From UBA5066 sp046331465 (GTDB taxonomy: Bacteria; Acidobacteriota; Thermoanaerobaculia; UBA5066), in contig JAXLQV010000002.1 in assembly GCA_046331465.1 (NCBI GenBank), forward strand, positions 930,001 through 994,000: DNA of 64,000 bases. Direction: 5' to 3'. The position numbers were made by a program, and so were the translations under genes. This document shows, in pieces, positions 8,097 to 16,495 of this stretch; within the stretch, counting starts at the first letter, position 1; the number at the start of each line of letters is the position of its first letter. Below the pieces are notes generated by a model. It was given only the letters and a program-made list of their open reading frames with translations, was not told where the DNA came from and ran no database searches.

Positions 8097-9611
8097 TCAG
8101 CCCGCGGCGGGCGCCGCGACGAGCGCGCGGCCGGCGCGGGGCGGGAGGACGACGCCCCTGAGGTCGCCGTCCGTCACCGTCAGCTCCTCGGCCGTGACGG
8201 CGTCGACGAGGAGGGGCCCGACGCCACCCACCGGGAGGTCGACCCGCCGTTCCTCGTTCGAGACGTTGAACGCGGCGACGACGACGTCGCCCGCGTCGTC
8301 GGTGCGCGCCCACGCGGCGACCGGCCCCACGGCGAGGAGCGCGCGGAAGGCGCCGCGCCGGAGGGCCGGGTGCGCGTGGCGGAGCGCGGCGAGGCGCTTG
8401 ACGTGGTCGCGCAGGACGTGGTCCCAGGACGACTCCTCCCACGGGAAGGCGCGGCGGCAGTCGGGGTCGGGCCCGCCCTCGAGGCCGATCTCGTCGCCGT
8501 AGTAGACGCACGGCGCGCCGGGGAGCGTGAAGAGGCAGAGGAACGCCATCTCGAGCGCGGCGAGGTCGCCCCCCGAGGCCGTCAGGAACCTCGGCGTGTC
8601 GTGGCTCCCGATCAGGTTCAGCTGCGCGTCGCGCACGGCGGGGTCGTAGAGGCCCAGGACCCGCTCGACCTCCGCCAGGAAGCCGGCGGCGTCGAGCGGC
8701 GCCACGTCCCGGTAGCCGCTGACGGAGCGGAGGGCCTCGACGTCGAGGTCCTTCACGAAGAAGCCGAGCGCCGCCTTCGCGAGCGGGTAGTTCATCGTCG
8801 CGTCGAACTGGTCCCCCGCGAGCCAGCGCCGGGCGTCGTACCAGATCTCGCCGACGAGGTAGGCCTCGGGGTTGAGGCGCTTCACGCGGCGCCGGAGCTC
8901 CCGCCAGAACTCGTCGTCGTCGATCTCGGAGGGGACGTCGAGGCGCCAGCCGTCGATGCCGAAGCGGATCCAGCGCTCGGCGACTCCCCAGAGGTACTCC
9001 CTCACGGCGGGCGTCCGCGTGTCGAGCTTCGGCAGGGCGGGGACGTCCCACCAGGCCGCGTAGCCGAGCTCCTCGTACGCGGGCTTCGGCCGGCGGCTCC
9101 GCCTGAGGAGCTTCGGCTCGGCGTAGGCGCCGAGCGGCTTGCCCGCGCGGAGCCTGTCGAGGTCGAGGTGGAACCAGTCGAGGTAGGGCGAGTCGGCGCC
9201 GTTCTCGAGGACGCTGTGGAACGCGAAGAAGCCGCGCCCGACGTGGTTGAAGACGCCGTCGAGGACGACGCGCATCCCGCGCGCGTGCGCCGCGTCGAGG
9301 AGCTCGCGGAGAGCGGCGTCGCCGCCGAGGAGCGGGTCGACCTGGTGGTAGTCCCAGGTGTGGTAGCGGTGGTTCGCGGCCGAGGCGAAGACCGGGTTCA
9401 GGTAGAGCGCGGTGACGCCGAGGTCACGGATGTCGTCGAGCTTCCCGGCGAGGCCGAGGAGGTCGCCCCCCTTGAAGCCGCGGGGCGTCGGCGGCGAGTC
9501 CCAAGGCTCGAGGTTCGCGGGCTTCGGGACGCGGGCGCTTCGGGCGAAGCGGTCGGGAAAGACCTGGTAGAAGACGGCGTCGCGGACCCACGCGGGAGTC
9601 TCGGGGCTCAC
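8097..9611 (-). CDS. alpha-amylase family glycosidase (GH13, neopullulanase/cyclomaltodextrinase-like)
   Basis: A 504-residue GH13 enzyme expected to cleave alpha-1,4-glucans or maltodextrins. The conserved regions are all visible: DGVFNH at residues 118-123, GWRLDV with the nucleophile Asp225, the acid/base Glu255 in GEIW, and SHDT with Asp338. A C-terminal beta-sandwich starts near residue 430. No signal peptide is seen, so it is likely cytosolic and acts on imported oligosaccharides or glycogen-derived dextrins. The GTG start at 9611 is only 6 bases from a TATAGT hexamer, which suggests a leaderless message. It heads a two-gene unit with the MBL hydrolase and is divergent from the M20 peptidase. 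Confidence 0.92.
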   Translation of the reverse strand: MSPETPAWVRDAVFYQVFPDRFARSARVPKPANLEPWDSPPTPRGFKGGDLLGLAGKLDDIRDLGVTALYLNPVFASAANHRYHTWDYHQVDPLLGGDAALRELLDAAHARGMRVVLDGVFNHVGRGFFAFHSVLENGADSPYLDWFHLDLDRLRAGKPLGAYAEPKLLRRSRRPKPAYEELGYAAWWDVPALPKLDTRTPAVREYLWGVAERWIRFGIDGWRLDVPSEIDDDEFWRELRRRVKRLNPEAYLVGEIWYDARRWLAGDQFDATMNYPLAKAALGFFVKDLDVEALRSVSGYRDVAPLDAAGFLAEVERVLGLYDPAVRDAQLNLIGSHDTPRFLTASGGDLAALEMAFLCLFTLPGAPCVYYGDEIGLEGGPDPDCRRAFPWEESSWDHVLRDHVKRLAALRHAHPALRRGAFRALLAVGPVAAWARTDDAGDVVVAAFNVSNEERRVDLPVGGVGPLLVDAVTAEELTVTDGDLRGVVLPPRAGRALVAAPAAG

Positions 9612-9617
9612 CCCTCC

Positions 9618-9623
9618 ACTATA
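9618..9623 (-). promoter_or_regulatory. -10-like hexamer six bases before the amylase start
   Basis: TATAGT on the minus strand, followed by exactly six bases (GGAGGG) and then GTG. This spacing places the expected transcription start on the start codon itself. The same layout recurs before other genes in this window. No convincing -35 is seen. Confidence 0.45.
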
Positions 9624-9646
9624 GTCGGGCTCCAGGAAGGACGACC

Positions 9647-10978
9647 ATGGAGGACCCGATGCGCCCTGCCGCCGCCGCCCTCGCCGCCGGTCTCGCGTTC
9701 CCGGCCGTCGCCGCCTCGCCCGCCCCGCCGGCGCGGCTCGCCCGGGCGGTCGCCCCGCTGCCCGAGGCCGAGCCCGGCCTCCACGAGCTCTACCTTGACC
9801 TGCACCGGAACCCGGAGCTCTCGATGCAGGAAGAGGCGACGGCCGGAAAGCTCGCGGCCCTCCTCCGCGCGTTCGGTTACGACGTGACGGAGAAGGTCGG
9901 CGGTACCGGCGTCGTCGGCGTCCTCCGGAACGGCGACGGGCCGGTCGTGATGCTCCGGACGGACCTCGACGCCCTCCCGGTCGAGGAGAAGACCGGGGTC
10001 CCCTGGGCGAGCCGCGCGACGGGGAAGGACGACGAGGGGCGCCCGATCCCGGCGATGCACGCCTGCGGGCACGACCTCCACATGACCGCCTGGGCCGGCG
10101 CCGCGAAGCTGCTCGCGAAGGCGAAGGAGAGCTGGCGCGGCACGCTCGTGATGGTCGGGCAGCCGGCCGAGGAGAAGGGGGCCGGCGCCGAGAGGATGCT
10201 GAAGGACGGGCTCTTCACGCGCTTCCCCCGTCCCGCGTTCGCCGTCGCGCTCCACGTCACCCCCGAGCTGCCCGCGGGGCAGGTGGGCGTCACCCCCGGC
10301 CCGGCCTTCGCATCGGTCGACTCGGTCGACGTCACGATCCACGGCAAGGGGGGGCACGGCGCGATGCCGCACCGGACGATCGACCCGATCCTCATCGGCG
10401 CCCGCGTCGTCGTCGGCCTGCAGGCGCTCGTCTCGCGCGAGAAGGACCCCTTCGAGCCGGCCGTCGTCTCGGTCGGCTCGTTCCAGGCCGGGGCCAAGCA
10501 CAACGTCATTCCGCCCGAGGCGAGGTTGAAGATCACGGTCCGCGCCTACCGCGAGGAGGTGCGCCAGAGGCTCCTCGAGGGGATCCGGCGCGTCGCCGCC
10601 GGCGAGGCGATGGCGGCCGGGGCGACGGTCCCGCCGGACGTGACGATCGTCGAGTCGACGCCCGGCGTCGTGAACGACGTCCCGCTGACGGGACGGCTGC
10701 GCGGTGCGTTCGGCGCGGCGCTCGGCGCGGCCGCGGTCGTCGACTTCCCGCCCGCGAGCGTGAGCGAGGACTTCTCCTTCTACGGCCGCGAGGGGGTGCC
10801 GGCGTCGATGTTCTGGCTCGGCGCGGCCTCTCCCGCCGCGCTCGCCGAGGCGAAGGCCGCCGGGAAGGCGCTCCCGCCGCTCCACTCGGCCGAGTTCCGG
10901 CCCGACGACGCGCCGTCGATCCGGACGGGGGTGACGGCGCTCGTCGCCGGGGCGCTGGAGCTCCTGCCGGCACGCTGA
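9647..10978 (+). CDS. secreted M20-family amidohydrolase/peptidase
   Basis: A 443-residue zinc hydrolase of the M20D group (IAA-amino acid hydrolase/hippuricase-like). The N-terminus is a clear signal peptide (RPAAAALAAGLAFPAVAASPAP), so it acts outside the inner membrane. Metal and catalytic motifs seen: MLRTDLDALP, HACGHDLHM, the Glu-Glu pair in GQPAEEKGAG, and a late ligand His in PPLHSAEF. The dimerisation lid domain contains GKGGHGAMPHRTIDP, typical of the family. ATG at 9647 follows GGAAGGA; the in-frame Met5 is a possible alternative. It probably deacylates N-acyl amino acids or short peptides. The NUDIX gene begins one base after its stop, so the two are one transcription unit. Confidence 0.9.
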   Translation: MEDPMRPAAAALAAGLAFPAVAASPAPPARLARAVAPLPEAEPGLHELYLDLHRNPELSMQEEATAGKLAALLRAFGYDVTEKVGGTGVVGVLRNGDGPVVMLRTDLDALPVEEKTGVPWASRATGKDDEGRPIPAMHACGHDLHMTAWAGAAKLLAKAKESWRGTLVMVGQPAEEKGAGAERMLKDGLFTRFPRPAFAVALHVTPELPAGQVGVTPGPAFASVDSVDVTIHGKGGHGAMPHRTIDPILIGARVVVGLQALVSREKDPFEPAVVSVGSFQAGAKHNVIPPEARLKITVRAYREEVRQRLLEGIRRVAAGEAMAAGATVPPDVTIVESTPGVVNDVPLTGRLRGAFGAALGAAAVVDFPPASVSEDFSFYGREGVPASMFWLGAASPAALAEAKAAGKALPPLHSAEFRPDDAPSIRTGVTALVAGALELLPAR

Positions 10979-10979
10979 C

Positions 10980-11570
10980 TTGGGCGCCTCGCTCGACCTC
11001 GCCGGCCTCGCGAAGGCCCTCGCGCGACTCCCGGCCGGGGAGGACGCGGAGGTTCCCGCCGCGCGCAAGGCCGCGGTCGCGGCCGTCCTCCGGAGCTCGG
11101 GCGGGACCGTCGAGCTCCTCTTCATCCGCCGGGCCGAGCATCCGCGCGACCCGTGGTCCGGCCAGATGGGGCTTCCCGGGGGACGCGTCGACCCGGGGGA
11201 CGTCTCGCCGCTCGCCGCGGCGCTCCGCGAGACGCGCGAGGAGATCGGCCTCGACCTCGAGGCGGTCGGGCGGCCGCTCGGTCGGCTCTCGGAGGTGAGG
11301 ACGCACCTTCCGCTCGGATCGGTCCCGCACAGCGTCGTCCCGTTCGCCTTCGCGGTCGAGGGCGACCCCCCGCTCCGCCCGAACGAGGAGGTCCAGGAGG
11401 CGCTCTGGGTGCCGCTCCCGTTCCTCCTCGACCGGGGGAACCGGAGCTCGTTCACCTGGGTGCGGAAGGGGCTCCCGCTCCCGATGCCCTGCTACACCTA
11501 CCGCGGCCGGGTCATCTGGGGTCTGACGCTGAAGATCGTGGACGAGCTCCTCGAGCTCGCGGGAGCCTGA
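10980..11570 (+). CDS. NUDIX hydrolase, probable CoA pyrophosphatase-type
   Basis: A 196-residue NUDIX enzyme. The segment SGQMGLPGGRVDPGD followed by ALRETREEIGL combines the NUDIX box with the GQ-x-x-x-PGG signature of the CoA/NADH pyrophosphatase (NudL/YeaB) branch. The glutamates of REXXEE that bind the metal are present. The start appears to be TTG at 10980, one base past the M20 stop (TGAC-TTG), so expression depends on the upstream gene. It is convergent with the ABM-like gene, only 15 bases away. Substrate is inferred from the signature only. Confidence 0.75.
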   Translation: MGASLDLAGLAKALARLPAGEDAEVPAARKAAVAAVLRSSGGTVELLFIRRAEHPRDPWSGQMGLPGGRVDPGDVSPLAAALRETREEIGLDLEAVGRPLGRLSEVRTHLPLGSVPHSVVPFAFAVEGDPPLRPNEEVQEALWVPLPFLLDRGNRSSFTWVRKGLPLPMPCYTYRGRVIWGLTLKIVDELLELAGA

Positions 11571-11585
11571 GGCTTTCGGCGGCCG

Positions 11586-12353
11586 TCAGCCCCGTCCCGG
11601 CCGTATCTGCCTCCCCGCGAGGACGACGTAGCCGCTCACGTCGAGGTCGCGCCCGGAGACGCTCCGCGCCTCGCCGGAGGTCGCGAGGGAGAGGCGCCAC
11701 TGGTAGAGACCCGAGAAGAAGGGGCGGACGTGCGCGACGAGCGCGTCGAACCTCCCATCCGACTCGTACCGGACCGCGCTCGCCTCGTCCTTCCAGAACG
11801 TCACCGAGAGGGCGTGCGAGCGGCCCTGGGACCCCTCGACGAGGAACGCGGCGAGGCAGCCGGGCGTCTCGAGGAGCGCCGGGGCGACGGTCTCGTCGTA
11901 GGCCCGCGTGAACTCCTCGAAGCGCGCCGGCTCGACGCGGTGGTCGACGACCCGGATGTAGACGGCCGAGGTGCCGCCCTCGGCGGGCGCCTGCCGCGCC
12001 ACCTCCACCGGGTAGACCTCGACGTCGGGGTCGGGCAGCGGCGCGCGGTCGCCGGGGAGCAGGGGAGAGAGGTCGGCCTTCCACTCCGTCGCGTTCGCGA
12101 GGAAGTCGTCCGCGCCGTCGAGGAGCTCGTCGTAGAGGCCGCTCTCGACGTAGGCGTCGGCCGCGGCCACGCCCTCCCAGAGGGTGAGCGAGTCGCAGTC
12201 CTCGCCCGCCGTCTTCGCGAGCGGCTGGAGGAGGGCGGCGTAGAGGCAGCCGGGCGTCGCCGCGAGCGCGGGGAGGATGCGCGCCTCGTAGTACTCGCGG
12301 AAATCCCAGAGGCTCCCCGACCGGAGACGGAGGCGGACGAGGCGGAGGTACAC
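11586..12353 (-). CDS. two-repeat ABM-like (dimeric alpha-beta barrel) protein
   Basis: A 255-residue cytosolic protein built from two similar segments, about residues 1-85 and 115-215. Each has the ferredoxin-like pattern of antibiotic biosynthesis monooxygenase/heme-degrading domains: xVYLRLVRLR...FREYYEARILPALAATPGCLYAALLQ in the first, xVYIRVVDHR...ETPGCLAAFLVE in the second. The GTG at 12353 lies two bases after the stop of the phosphatase gene, so it is likely translated by coupling. No catalytic residues can be assigned. A sensing or small-molecule binding role linked to the FHA-GAF-PP2C protein is possible but unproven. Confidence 0.6.
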   Translation of the reverse strand: MYLRLVRLRLRSGSLWDFREYYEARILPALAATPGCLYAALLQPLAKTAGEDCDSLTLWEGVAAADAYVESGLYDELLDGADDFLANATEWKADLSPLLPGDRAPLPDPDVEVYPVEVARQAPAEGGTSAVYIRVVDHRVEPARFEEFTRAYDETVAPALLETPGCLAAFLVEGSQGRSHALSVTFWKDEASAVRYESDGRFDALVAHVRPFFSGLYQWRLSLATSGEARSVSGRDLDVSGYVVLAGRQIRPGRG

Positions 12354-12355
12354 CG

Positions 12356-13993
12356 TCAGGCGCTCCGCCGGAGGATGACGAGCGTCCGGTCGTCGTGGAA
12401 CGGGACGCCGCGCGCGAACGCGTCGAGGTCCCGCTCGAGCCCGGCCGCCATCTCGCGGAGGGCGAGGGCCCGGTGGCGCGCGGCGGCCTCGAGGAGCCTC
12501 GTCTCGCCGAACTCCTCGTCGTCCGGGTCGAGCGCCTCCGTGATGCCGTCGGTGTAGACGAGGAGCGCGTCCCCCGGCTCCATCGTCAGCTCCCCTTCCC
12601 GGTACTTCGCGCCGGGGAGGAGCCCGAGCGGGGTGCCGTTCGCCTTCAGCCATTCCGGCTCCCCGGCGGCGCGGAGGAGGAGCGCCGGGTTGTGCCCGGC
12701 GTTCGTCCACCGGAGACGGCCCGTCTCCGGCTCGAGGATCCCGAGGAACGCCGTGGCGTACTTCTCCGGCGGCGTCCTCTGGTGGAGGAGCTTGCCCACC
12801 TTCTCGCAGATCCGCTCGGGGGAGTCGGCGCCCTCGAGCGGCAGCGCGGAGAGGGCCTCGAGCGAGGCGGTGAGGAGCGAGGCGGCGACGCCCTTGCCGG
12901 AGACGTCCGCCACGAAGAGGGCGAGGCTGGTCCCGTCGCCGCGGATGAGCGCCTTGTAGAAGTCGCCCGAGACGCCCCGGGAGGGGAGGGTTCCGCCGTG
13001 CATTTCCCACCCGGGGACCTGCGGGAGAGAGGCGGGGAGGAGCGCGACCTGGATCTGCCGCGCCAGGCGGACCTCCTGCTCGAGCTTCTGGCGCTCCATC
13101 GCCTCGGCGACGAGGCGGACGTTCCGGATGCGCAGCGCGGCGACGGAGGCGAGCGAGACGAGGAGCTCGAGGTCCTCGTCCCGGAAGGTGCGGGCGCCGA
13201 GCGCCGCGCCGACGACGATCATCCCGAGCGCCCCCTGCGCGTCGAGGAGCGGCGCGGCGATGAAGCTCCGGAGGCCGGAGAGCATCAGGCTCTTGCTCTC
13301 GGCGAAACGCTCGTCGACGGCCGAGTCGACGACGTGCGCGACCATCCCCTTGTCGATGACCTCGTGGAGGAGGCTCTTGGAGTGCATCGGCCGCGACTCG
13401 CGCCCGGGCGTCGTCCGCCGCGCCGCGCAGACGTCGTTCCCCGACGGGTCGCGGAGGTAGATCGCGGCCTCCTGCGGCTTGAGATGGACGAAGGCGCGGT
13501 CGAGGATCAGCTCGAGCAGCTCCTCGAGGGAGATGGAGCTCGCGAGCGCCTGGTTGACCTGGTTCAGCATGTGGAGCCGGTCCGCCGCCTTCTTCCCGGA
13601 GGCGGTGATCCCCGAGATGTCGGTCGAGCCCGACGTCGCCTGGAGGAGCTCCCGGGCCGAGCGGTAGATCACCGAGTCGCCGGACGAGGGGGCGTCGTCG
13701 CCGGGGAGCTCCACGACGAGGACGCTCCCGCCGAGCGAGATGGTGTCGCCGTCGCGGAGGCGCCGCAGCCCGTCGACCGGGGCCTCGTTCAGGCGCGTCC
13801 CGTTGTGCGAGCCGAGGTCCTCGAGCGACCACCCGTCGTCGTCCCGGCGGATCCTCGCGTGCTCGCGTGACATGGCACGGTCGGCCAGGGCGAGGTCCGC
13901 GCGCGACGAGCGGCCCACGACGAGGGAATCCCCCGTCACCTCGTGCTCGAACCGGCGGCCGTCCGCGGACACCACGCGCAACCGGAGCGTCAT
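12356..13993 (-). CDS. FHA-GAF-PP2C (SpoIIE/RsbU-type) serine/threonine phosphatase
   Basis: A 545-residue cytosolic signalling protein. An FHA phosphopeptide-binding domain occupies residues 1-95 (GRSS at 27-30, SREH at 43-46, NGTRLN at 64-69). A GAF sensor domain spans about 141-295, a coiled-coil-like linker 297-318, and a PP2C/SpoIIE phosphatase domain about 320-545. Metal-binding aspartates are visible in GVSGDFY (Asp344), VADVSGKG (Asp363) and YTDGITE (Asp482). RsbU-type enzymes usually dephosphorylate anti-anti-sigma factors, but none is encoded nearby. The FHA domain points to input from a Ser/Thr kinase. ATG at 13993 has a GGAGGG site. It is cotranscribed with the ABM-like gene. Confidence 0.9.
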   Translation of the reverse strand: MTLRLRVVSADGRRFEHEVTGDSLVVGRSSRADLALADRAMSREHARIRRDDDGWSLEDLGSHNGTRLNEAPVDGLRRLRDGDTISLGGSVLVVELPGDDAPSSGDSVIYRSARELLQATSGSTDISGITASGKKAADRLHMLNQVNQALASSISLEELLELILDRAFVHLKPQEAAIYLRDPSGNDVCAARRTTPGRESRPMHSKSLLHEVIDKGMVAHVVDSAVDERFAESKSLMLSGLRSFIAAPLLDAQGALGMIVVGAALGARTFRDEDLELLVSLASVAALRIRNVRLVAEAMERQKLEQEVRLARQIQVALLPASLPQVPGWEMHGGTLPSRGVSGDFYKALIRGDGTSLALFVADVSGKGVAASLLTASLEALSALPLEGADSPERICEKVGKLLHQRTPPEKYATAFLGILEPETGRLRWTNAGHNPALLLRAAGEPEWLKANGTPLGLLPGAKYREGELTMEPGDALLVYTDGITEALDPDDEEFGETRLLEAAARHRALALREMAAGLERDLDAFARGVPFHDDRTLVILRRSA

Positions 13994-14033
13994 CCGTTCC
14001 CTCCGTTCCCGTTCCTTCTGGGGCGGGGCGAGT

Positions 14034-14840
14034 CTAGCGGAAGTCGCCCGGCCGCAGCGAGCCGAGGACGGCCTCCATGGCGACCGCGGCGCCGCAGCGG
14101 AGCCTCACGTCGACGACGTCGGAGACCTCGGTGTCGCCCGGGTTCACCTCGATGCTTCCGGCCCCCCAGCCGCGCGCCATCAGGACGGGCGCCGCGACGT
14201 ACGGGAAGACGCTCGTCGTCCCGACCGAGACGACGGCGTCGAAGCCCCGCCGCAGCTCCTCCTCGAGCCGCGCGACGGCCGGGCGCGGGAGCATCTCGCC
14301 GAAGAGGACGACCGCCGGCCGGACGAGGGAGGCGCAGGCCGGGCAGCGCGGGGGGAGCTCGAGCCCGTCGTAGTCGGGGACCCTCGTGCCCCACGCGCAG
14401 CGGGTACAGGCGAGCTCGTGGACGTCGCCGTGGATCTCGATGACGTCCCTCGAGCCGGCCGCCCGGTGGAGGCCGTCGACGTTCTGGGTCAGGACGACGA
14501 CGCGGGGGCGCTCGGCCGCGAGCGCGGCGATCGCCTCGTGGGCGCGGTTCGGGCGCGCGCCGCGGCAGGCCCTCTCGATCGCGCCGAGGTACTTCCAGGT
14601 CCAGTCGGGACGCCGCGCGAACGTCTCGCCCGACAAGAGGACCTCGATCGGGAGCCCTTCCTCGGTCGTCTCCGCCTCGTAGAGCCCGCCGACGCCCCTG
14701 TAGGTCGGGAGGCCGGAGTCGGCGGAGATCCCGGCTCCGGTGACGAAGAGGATCGACCGCGCGCGGCCGAGGATGCGCGCCGCGGCCGCGACGGAGGACG
14801 GGTCCGGCGGAGGCGGGCCGGCCGGTGGCGCGGAGGGCAC
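14034..14840 (-). CDS. NAD-dependent protein deacylase (sirtuin)
   Basis: A 268-residue Sir2-family enzyme that removes acyl groups from lysines using NAD. Motifs seen: GAGISADSG at residues 35-43, PTYRG, TQNVDGLH at 118-125, catalytic His137 in IEIHG, and a zinc ribbon with Cys145, Cys148, Cys166 and Cys169. The late segments GTTS and VNPGDT bind NAD in this family. The N-terminus is Pro-rich. The GTG start at 14840 has a TACACT hexamer six bases upstream, suggesting a leaderless transcript. It is divergent from the PilZ protein gene. Confidence 0.92.
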   Translation of the reverse strand: MPSAPPAGPPPPDPSSVAAAARILGRARSILFVTGAGISADSGLPTYRGVGGLYEAETTEEGLPIEVLLSGETFARRPDWTWKYLGAIERACRGARPNRAHEAIAALAAERPRVVVLTQNVDGLHRAAGSRDVIEIHGDVHELACTRCAWGTRVPDYDGLELPPRCPACASLVRPAVVLFGEMLPRPAVARLEEELRRGFDAVVSVGTTSVFPYVAAPVLMARGWGAGSIEVNPGDTEVSDVVDVRLRCGAAVAMEAVLGSLRPGDFR

Positions 14841-14846
14841 GTCGGG

Positions 14847-14852
14847 AGTGTA
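14847..14852 (-). promoter_or_regulatory. -10-like hexamer six bases before the sirtuin start
   Basis: TACACT on the minus strand, spacer CCCGAC, then GTG at 14840. Same spacing as before the amylase, kinase and AEC genes. No clear -35. Confidence 0.4.
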
Positions 14853-14959
14853 GGGCGTTCCGCGCCGACGGCCGGCCCGGACGCCTGTACGTCCCGCGGA
14901 ACGGCCCGGGGGTGATAATCGTGGCGAGACAATCCGAATCGTCCCGTCCGGAGGCGACC

Positions 14960-15664
14960 ATGGCAGGCTCGGGCCAGCGCCGGCACAAACGCTACGAGGT
15001 CCACGACGTCCGCGGGTCGCTCCTCTTCCGCACGCAGGTGAAGGTCCGCAACCTGAGCGTCTCCGGCCTCGCGCTCGAGACGGCCGAGCGCCTCCAGCTC
15101 GGTCGGTCGTACTCGATCCACCTCGCCGGGAACGACGACGCCGTCGACGTCCACGGGACGATCCGCTGGTGCCACCTCGCGAGCGCCCGGCCGAGGCCCG
15201 GCGCCGAGCCGCACGCGGTCTACGAGGCGGGCCTCGCCTTCGAGGACGTCTTCACCGAGCGGGCGAAGGGGCTCCTCGGGTTCCTCGAGCACCACGTCGT
15301 CCTCTCGCCGCACGAGCGGCTGACGGGGCGCTTCCGGGCCGAGGCCCTCCTCCCGGCGGAGATCGAGGCGCGCTACGACTTCGAGGTCCTGAAGCTGAGC
15401 CTGTCGGGGATGCTCGTGAGGACCCCCCTCGAGGCGTCGCTCGGCTCCCGCTTCGGCCTCGAGCTCTCCCTCCGCGAAGAGGTCGTCCCGCTCGCGGGGC
15501 GCGTCGCGTACGTGCAGCGCGACGAGGCCGACAAGGGCGAGGTCGCCACGCAGCTCGGGATGGAGTTCGTCGACCTGACGAACGAGTCCCGCGAGGTGAT
15601 CGCGGGGTACATCGCGAGCGAGCTCGAGCGCGGCCCGGGCGACGCCGCCCGCGCGGCTCTCTAG
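14960..15664 (+). CDS. PilZ-domain protein with two PilZ-like segments
   Basis: A 234-residue protein. The N-terminus has RRHKRYEV, resembling the RxxxR motif that binds cyclic di-GMP in PilZ domains, followed by NLSVSGLAL (the D/NxSxxG motif). A second segment near residues 125-220 has a similar KLSLSGMLV and a C-terminal AYVQRDEADKGEVATQLGMEFVDL that looks like PilZ strands but lacks the arginine motif. ATG at 14960 is preceded by GGAGGCGACC. An in-frame region extends further upstream but overlaps the sirtuin promoter and is unlikely to be translated. Role: likely cyclic di-GMP effector; partner unknown. Confidence 0.75.
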   Translation: MAGSGQRRHKRYEVHDVRGSLLFRTQVKVRNLSVSGLALETAERLQLGRSYSIHLAGNDDAVDVHGTIRWCHLASARPRPGAEPHAVYEAGLAFEDVFTERAKGLLGFLEHHVVLSPHERLTGRFRAEALLPAEIEARYDFEVLKLSLSGMLVRTPLEASLGSRFGLELSLREEVVPLAGRVAYVQRDEADKGEVATQLGMEFVDLTNESREVIAGYIASELERGPGDAARAAL

Positions 15665-15714
15665 AATCGGCCCGCGCCGGCGCGGGGCTTCCGCCGCCGG
15701 CGCAGGGAGGGCCG

Positions 15715-16479
15715 ATGCGGATCGCGACCTGGAACGTCAACTCGGTCAAGGCGAGGAAGGAGCGCCTTCTCGCGTTCCTCGGCCGGCACGCCCCGGACGT
15801 CGTCTGCCTGCAGGAGCTCAAGACGGAGGCGGCGGGCTTCCCGTTCGAGGAGCTCCGCGCGGCGGGCTACGAGAGCGCCGTCCTCGGGCAGAAGACCTAC
15901 AACGGCGTCGCGATCCTCTCGCGCGAGGCCCCGGCCGACGTCGAGACCGGCTTCGGCGACGGCGGCGACGAGAGCCAGGCGCGCCTGATCGCGGCCACGG
16001 TCGGCGGCCTGCGCGTCGCGTCGGCCTACATCCCGAACGGCAAGGAGGTCGGGTCGGAGAAGTGGCCCTACAAGCTCGAGTGGCTCGCCCGCCTCGCGGC
16101 GTGGGCCGGGCGCCGCGCGGGCGGCCCGCCGCTCGTCCTCTGCGGCGACTTCAACGTCGCCCCCGAGGAGCGCGACGTCGCGAACCCGGCGGCCTGGGCC
16201 GGCTCGGTCCTCTGCCACCCAGACGTGCGCGCGGCGTGGGGCTCGCTGCTCGGCGCGGGGCTCGTCGACTCGTTCCGCCTCCACCACGAGGAGGGAGGCC
16301 TCTACTCGTGGTGGGACTACCGGATGCTCGGCTTCCCGAAGAACGACGGCCTCAGGATCGACCACGTCCTCCTCGCCGCGGCGCTCGCGCCGCGCTGCAC
16401 GGGGGCGTTCATCGACCGCGACGAGAGGAAGGGGAAGCTCCCCTCCGACCACGCGCCCGTCTTCGCCGAGCTCGCGTAG
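15715..16479 (+). CDS. xthA: exodeoxyribonuclease III (AP endonuclease)
   Basis: A 254-residue member of the exonuclease III family, which acts in base excision repair by cutting at abasic sites and trimming 3' ends. Motifs: IATWNVNSVKAR at the N-terminus, the metal-binding Glu34 in LQELK, GDFNVAPEERD (catalytic Asp and Asn), YSWWDYR, RIDH and SDHAP near the C-terminus. Length is normal. ATG at 15715 has GGGAGGG upstream, with a TAGAAT hexamer about 50 bases before it that could be a -10 element. It is convergent with the next gene, 16 bases apart. Confidence 0.95.
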   Translation: MRIATWNVNSVKARKERLLAFLGRHAPDVVCLQELKTEAAGFPFEELRAAGYESAVLGQKTYNGVAILSREAPADVETGFGDGGDESQARLIAATVGGLRVASAYIPNGKEVGSEKWPYKLEWLARLAAWAGRRAGGPPLVLCGDFNVAPEERDVANPAAWAGSVLCHPDVRAAWGSLLGAGLVDSFRLHHEEGGLYSWWDYRMLGFPKNDGLRIDHVLLAAALAPRCTGAFIDRDERKGKLPSDHAPVFAELA

Positions 16480-16495
16480 GTCCGGCGGGATCCCG

